Origin: a virus
IMG/VR virus record: IMGVR_UViG_3300001589_000033
Coordinates: 19,853 to 45,304 of that record
Length of the DNA stretch: 25,452 nucleotides
Reading direction: 5' to 3' (one strand)
Part shown: one piece after another, positions 22,293-25,452 of the stretch
Layout of the letters: every line of letters begins with the position of its first letter
Position numbering within the stretch: position 1 is the first letter of the stretch
The notes under the pieces: generated by a model
The model's database searches: none
What the model was told of the DNA's origin: nothing
Seen by the model: the letters and a program-made list of their open reading frames with translations, nothing else
Translations under genes and position numbers: made by a program

Positions 22293-22304
22293 TATCCATT
22301 TCGG

Positions 22305-22332
22305 TTGACTTATAGTACAACGATGCTATACT
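22305..22332 (+). promoter_or_regulatory. Sigma70-type promoter for VWA gene
   Basis: TTGACT (22305-22310), 16-base spacer, TATACT (22327-22332) with extended -10 (ATGcTATACT). The leader is about 19 bases before ATG 22358. Confidence 0.7.
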
Positions 22333-22357
22333 GTATAAGTAATAAGGAGACATGGCA

Positions 22358-23674
22358 ATGACAATAGATACTAAAGGCTTTACACCAGTAGAACTTACAG
22401 ACGAAGAACTTGCTATAATGCGAGCAGATGTACACGATCGAGTAATTGTTGCTCGAGTAGGGTTGCTATTAAGACACCCGTTCTTTGGTAATATGGCAAC
22501 ACGTATGGCTGTTAAAAATTGTGATGACTGGTGCCCTACTGCGGCAACAGACGGAAAGACTCTTTATTACAATACACAATTTTTTAATATGTTAACTAAC
22601 AAACAGATTGAATTTGTTATTGCACATGAAATTTTACATTGTGTTTTTGATCATATTGTAAGACGCGAAGATAGAGATGGACCAATATATAATATTGCAT
22701 GTGATTATCTAGTTAATAATTGCCTTGTTCGTGATAGCATAGGTGAAGTAGTAACTCAAATTAAAATATTCCAAGACTTTAAATATGAGAATTGGTCATC
22801 TGAACAAGTGTATGATGATATCTTTGAAAAGTATGATGAAGAAGATTTAAAACAACTTGGACAATTACTAGACGAACATATTGATTGGGAAAAAGATGGC
22901 GATCAAGAAGGTGAAGCAGACGGTGGCAAACCTTGTTCTAGTAAAGAAGGTACTAGTAAAGAAGGCAAAGGTAAAGGCGAAAAAGGTAAAGGACGACCTA
23001 CCTATACTAAAAAACAACTAAAAAAGATACGTGACGAAATAAAAGAAAGTATGATATCTTCTGCACAAGCCGCTGGAGCAGGTAACTTACCAGGCGAAAT
23101 AGCACGTATGATTAGAGAGCTTACAGAACCTAAAATGAATTGGCGTGAACTTATTCGTCAGCAGGTTCAATCAACGATACGTAATGACTTTACATTTCAA
23201 AGACCGTCACGTAAAGGTTGGCACACTAATGCTATTATTCCAGGTATGAACTTTGATAACACTATTGATATTTGTATTGGTATTGATATGAGCGGATCAA
23301 TTGGTGATGCACAAGGTGCTGACTTCTTAGGAGAAGTTAAAGGTATTATGGAAGAATACGACGACTATAATATTAAGGTTTGGTGTTTTGATACTAAGGT
23401 TTATAATGAACAAGAGTTTAGTCCTGCTATAGGTGACGACTTACGTGATTATGAGCTTATGGGCGGCGGTGGCACTGACTTTATGTGCAACTGGAAATAC
23501 ATGAAAGATAATGATATTGTTCCAAAGAAATTTATTATGTTTACTGACGGGTATGCTTGGGATAGTTGGGGTGATTCGGACTATTGTGAGACATTATTTG
23601 TTATACATTCAAATAGAGATAAGAATCTAGAAAGTCCATTTGGTATGTCAGTACACTATGATGAGGCGGCATAA
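22358..23674 (+). CDS. Metallopeptidase-like plus VWA-domain protein (DUF2201-type)
   Basis: 438 residues from ATG 22358; AAGGAG sits eight bases upstream, while ATG 22352 is only two bases from it. Numbering below counts from 22352. The N-terminal domain holds HEILH (92-96) with a following CDYLVNN (D118 as possible third ligand), a zincin signature. Residues 181-217 are a low-complexity Gly/Lys/Glu linker. The C-terminal VWA has MIDAS DMSGS (312-316), T375 in GGGGTDF and D399 in FTDG, all present. This DUF2201-like order is found with MoxR ATPases in bacteria. The pair may form a chaperone or proteolytic system; the target is unknown. Confidence 0.88.
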   Translation: MTIDTKGFTPVELTDEELAIMRADVHDRVIVARVGLLLRHPFFGNMATRMAVKNCDDWCPTAATDGKTLYYNTQFFNMLTNKQIEFVIAHEILHCVFDHIVRREDRDGPIYNIACDYLVNNCLVRDSIGEVVTQIKIFQDFKYENWSSEQVYDDIFEKYDEEDLKQLGQLLDEHIDWEKDGDQEGEADGGKPCSSKEGTSKEGKGKGEKGKGRPTYTKKQLKKIRDEIKESMISSAQAAGAGNLPGEIARMIRELTEPKMNWRELIRQQVQSTIRNDFTFQRPSRKGWHTNAIIPGMNFDNTIDICIGIDMSGSIGDAQGADFLGEVKGIMEEYDDYNIKVWCFDTKVYNEQEFSPAIGDDLRDYELMGGGGTDFMCNWKYMKDNDIVPKKFIMFTDGYAWDSWGDSDYCETLFVIHSNRDKNLESPFGMSVHYDEAA

Positions 23675-23938
23675 TTGCTTAAAGAACCTAACCCATTAAA
23701 CGTATATAAAATAAGGACACTAAAAGTACCACCCCCACACTTTGAGTATTGTACTATGCCAATGTCTTATAACTTGACAGAAGCTATGTCAAATTGGGTT
23801 ACTGATAACCTTAAAGGAAGATATTATATAGGATCAACTATTGATCAAAATTATAAAAATACCCTAAAGATAGGGTTTGAAGAGCCAAAAGAACTAAGTT
23901 ATTTCATGTTAGCTTGTCCACTTTTGAAGTACAAATAA
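23675..23938 (+). CDS. Small conserved phage protein, TTG start
   Basis: 87 residues. The reading frame begins at TTG 23675 immediately after the VWA stop, with GAGG about nine bases upstream; no ATG occurs before residue 28, and the region before it looks coding (KIRTLKVPPPHFEYCTM). Contains GRYYIGSTIDQNYKNTLKIGFEEPKELSYF, a strand-rich segment I recall in short proteins of other T4-like marine phages. Function unknown. Confidence 0.6.
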   Translation: MLKEPNPLNVYKIRTLKVPPPHFEYCTMPMSYNLTEAMSNWVTDNLKGRYYIGSTIDQNYKNTLKIGFEEPKELSYFMLACPLLKYK

Positions 23939-23941
23939 ATA
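23934..23941 (+). promoter_or_regulatory. Late-type promoter candidate
   Basis: AATAAATA overlapping the upstream stop codon, 33 bases before ATG 23975. It matches six of eight positions of the T4 late -10 and seven of eight of the GATAAATA form seen elsewhere here. Confidence 0.35.
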
Positions 23942-23974
23942 AAGTACGCATATATATAGTATAGGAGTTAAAAT

Positions 23975-24247
23975 ATGAGCGAAAAAACAAATACAGAAGC
24001 ACCTGTTGAACAGCAGATGTCTGAACAAGCTATTGAATCTGCTACGGAAGCACCTAAAGAAGGACAGCAGGCCGCAACAGATCTTTCAGTACAAGACTTA
24101 CAAGCATTAAAAATGATCATTGATGTTGCTAGTTCGCGTGGTGCGTTCAAGCCAAACGAAATGGTACAAATCGGCCAAACTTATAATAAGTTAGATGGTT
24201 TCTTAGCGGCAGTAGCCGAACAGCAATCAAAAACAGAAGGAGCATAA
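23975..24247 (+). CDS. Small acidic phage protein
   Basis: 90 residues with TAGGAG upstream of ATG. The first 35 residues are Glu/Gln/Ala rich and probably disordered. The rest (DLSVQDLQALKMIIDVASSRGAFKPNEM, then YNKLDGFLAAV) is a conserved helical module that I recall in unnamed cyanophage proteins. One base separates it from the next gene. Late-type promoter upstream hints at a virion or assembly role. Confidence 0.65.
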   Translation: MSEKTNTEAPVEQQMSEQAIESATEAPKEGQQAATDLSVQDLQALKMIIDVASSRGAFKPNEMVQIGQTYNKLDGFLAAVAEQQSKTEGA

Positions 24248-24248
24248 A

Positions 24249-24875
24249 ATGGCGCAAAATATAAAACATGTTGGTAGACTAAAAACTAATAACAGAAAAG
24301 CAATCGTAGCATTTAGAGTTATCCCAGATGATCCACTAAACTGCTTAGTTGTTATGACTGAGAGCCTTGAAGCAGGTGATCACGATGTATTAATTAGTCT
24401 AGTTGATAGTCCAACTGGACAAAATGAATACGAACTAGGATCAGCAATGATGAGAACTAAGTTACCTGATGGTTCTAATATGCTTGCACGATTTAGTCAA
24501 ACTGGTAAACTAATGAAAATGCCAACTGATGCTATTGAAATGACACCTAATTTTCAATCTAGTGTTAATCTTAAAGAACTTAATCAAATCGTAGCTGATC
24601 ACAGAGGAGTAACAGTAGCAGATCTTGCAGTTAAGGATCCAAATGCTGAAGCACCTGCAACACCAGCACCTGCGGCACCTGTAACGGTAGCTCCTGAGAT
24701 GACTGCAATGGACGAAGCATTAAATACTGCTGAACAGCCAATGACTGATGACGTAATGGCGGCTAGCCTAAGAAGCCAAGCTGATGCAATGTTTAAAGAG
24801 GCTAAAGCTCTACGCGAACAAGCTGAAGAACTTGTTCCAACTAAGCGTAAGACAAAGTCTAAAGAAAGTGCCTAA
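24249..24875 (+). CDS. Conserved phage protein, possible virion or assembly role
   Basis: 208 residues. The N-terminal domain (1-130) contains KAIVAFRVIPDDPLNCLVV and LPDGSNMLARF, then AIEMTPN, a pattern I recall in cyanophage proteins of unknown role. A Pro/Ala-rich linker (134-150) follows, then a charged coiled coil and a basic end (KRKTKSKE). Architecture suggests a scaffold-like or structural protein. No catalytic motif is visible. Confidence 0.7.
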   Translation: MAQNIKHVGRLKTNNRKAIVAFRVIPDDPLNCLVVMTESLEAGDHDVLISLVDSPTGQNEYELGSAMMRTKLPDGSNMLARFSQTGKLMKMPTDAIEMTPNFQSSVNLKELNQIVADHRGVTVADLAVKDPNAEAPATPAPAAPVTVAPEMTAMDEALNTAEQPMTDDVMAASLRSQADAMFKEAKALREQAEELVPTKRKTKSKESA

Positions 24876-25185
24876 AAAAGGAAAATTACACCCCGATTTA
24901 GTTAAACACTGGCCAGAAATATTTAAAGACATTAGCGTTAATGCAATACCTGTTGAATACCTTAATGCTGTTTATGTAACTTTTAATGACGGAAAAGTAT
25001 GGGTTATTGAGTTAGGTAAAGATGCTAACAAAGAAGCTACTCCAGAAGATATTGAGTACGGATTGGAAGAACTATTAGATCAGTATGAGGACGTTATAGC
25101 AAACGTTGATTTTAGAATAAACACTAAAAAAGTTAAATATGACATGCAAAGACGCACAAAACACTTTCTAAAGAAAGGAAAGTAA
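24868..25185 (+). CDS. Conserved small phage protein, GTG start
   Basis: 105 residues from GTG 24868, which overlaps the upstream stop. The longer ATG 24784 frame would run 92 bases inside the previous gene and adds residues of a different character. The protein begins MPKKGKLHPDLVKHWPEIF and contains DGKVWVIELGKD and NVDFRINTKKVKYDM; I recall near identical layouts in other marine T4-like phages. Function unknown. The ribosome site is weak, consistent with coupling. Confidence 0.65.
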   Translation: MPKKGKLHPDLVKHWPEIFKDISVNAIPVEYLNAVYVTFNDGKVWVIELGKDANKEATPEDIEYGLEELLDQYEDVIANVDFRINTKKVKYDMQRRTKHFLKKGK

Positions 25186-25198
25186 TTCTATCCTAAAA

Positions 25199-25206
25199 GA
25201 TAAATA
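25199..25206 (+). promoter_or_regulatory. T4-like late promoter candidate
   Basis: GATAAATA followed by C, 31 bases before ATG 25238, in a gap ahead of a virion-type gene. Best-placed of the four late-type elements. Confidence 0.6.
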
Positions 25207-25237
25207 CTGTTAGTAATAGATTATCAGGAGTTACCAA

Positions 25238-25452
25238 ATGAGTTTACGCATTAGAAGAGGTACAGACAGTCAGCGCCAAGGAATTACTCCGCTAGAAGGC
25301 GAGCTGATCTACGCAACAGACACCAAAAAGCTATATGTAGGAGATGGATCCACAGGTGGTGGTATTGTTGTTGATTCTTCTGCTGGTAGTTCAAATTTAA
25401 ACGACTTAGCTAATGTTACAGCACCAAGTCCCAATGTCAACGATATTATTAA
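25238..25452 (+). CDS. N-terminus of a tail-fibre-type virion protein (3' truncated)
   Basis: 71 residues are visible before the window ends. CAGGAG lies eight bases before ATG. The opening LRIRRGTDSQRQGITPLEGELIYATDTKKLYVGDGSTGGG reads across about residues 3-42 as the Mtd-N-like module that starts many phage tail fibres and hyaluronidase-type receptor proteins (R-G-T ... G-E-L-x-Y-x-T-D ... L-Y-V-G-D-G). It is followed by a Ser/Asn-rich joint (SSAGSSNLNDLANVT). Full length and receptor part are outside the window. The upstream late-type promoter supports a late structural gene. Confidence 0.8.
   Translation, partial: MSLRIRRGTDSQRQGITPLEGELIYATDTKKLYVGDGSTGGGIVVDSSAGSSNLNDLANVTAPSPNVNDII

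Noticed and set aside
1-25452. tRNA genes, CRISPR arrays, insertion sequences, integrase or attachment sites
   Set aside because: Looked for by eye; no cloverleaf with CCA-type end, no direct-repeat array, no transposase or integrase motif was found. A tRNA scan would settle the first.

Overview
The window is AT-rich and densely packed. Every supported gene lies on the + strand, most neighbours are joined by ATGA or TAATG overlaps, and clear Shine-Dalgarno sites precede most starts. The gene content is that of a T4-like marine myovirus: a gp43-type family B DNA polymerase, a gp45-like sliding clamp, an Rnh 5' nuclease, a DsbA-like protein, many small proteins of the kind shared by marine T4-like phages, and a tail-fibre-type protein start at the right edge. 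The host cannot be read directly. There is no photosystem gene in view, and near-consensus sigma70 promoters suggest a proteobacterial host (SAR11-like is plausible) rather than proving one.

Layout. 1-2231: end of a basic virion-type protein, a 2OG-Fe(II) oxygenase, several small proteins including an unlisted 42-residue Cys-rich one, and a Lys-rich protein behind a late-type promoter. 2245-3405: DsbA-like protein, a membrane protein and an SGNH hydrolase. 3389-6152: DNA polymerase with a promoter and a leader hairpin shaped like the T4 gene 43 translational operator. 6153-8984: an accessory block inserted between polymerase and clamp (cupin, PsiE-like membrane protein, CTP-type nucleotidyltransferase, small exported protein, eukaryotic-type phosphomannomutase, shortened nucleotide-sugar dehydrogenase). 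8971-12050: sliding clamp, a tRNA-guanine-transglycosylase-like (DpdA-type) enzyme, a DUF465 protein and a conserved unknown. 12031-16617: a possible T-fold protein, a GT-B glycosyltransferase, a phosphoribosyltransferase, a second 2OG oxygenase, a HIT protein and a second SGNH hydrolase. 16603-18600: QueE and small exported or membrane proteins. 18623-21098: Rnh and conserved unknowns. 21095-23938: a MoxR-type AAA+ ATPase paired with a metallopeptidase-VWA protein. 23934-25452: late-type promoters, small conserved proteins and the start of a tail-fibre-type protein.

How it fits together. Polymerase, clamp and Rnh make part of a T4-type replisome. The TGT-like enzyme plus QueE point to 7-deazaguanine chemistry, most simply modification of phage DNA, which would protect it from host nucleases. 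The sugar-nucleotide genes and the glycosyltransferase suggest altered glycans. The MoxR/VWA pair is a self-contained two-gene unit with its own promoters and an intergenic hairpin, and its role in the phage is unknown. Transcription appears to use two promoter classes: eight near-consensus sigma70-like sites ahead of replication and accessory blocks, and four ATAAATA late-type sites ahead of virion-type or unknown genes.
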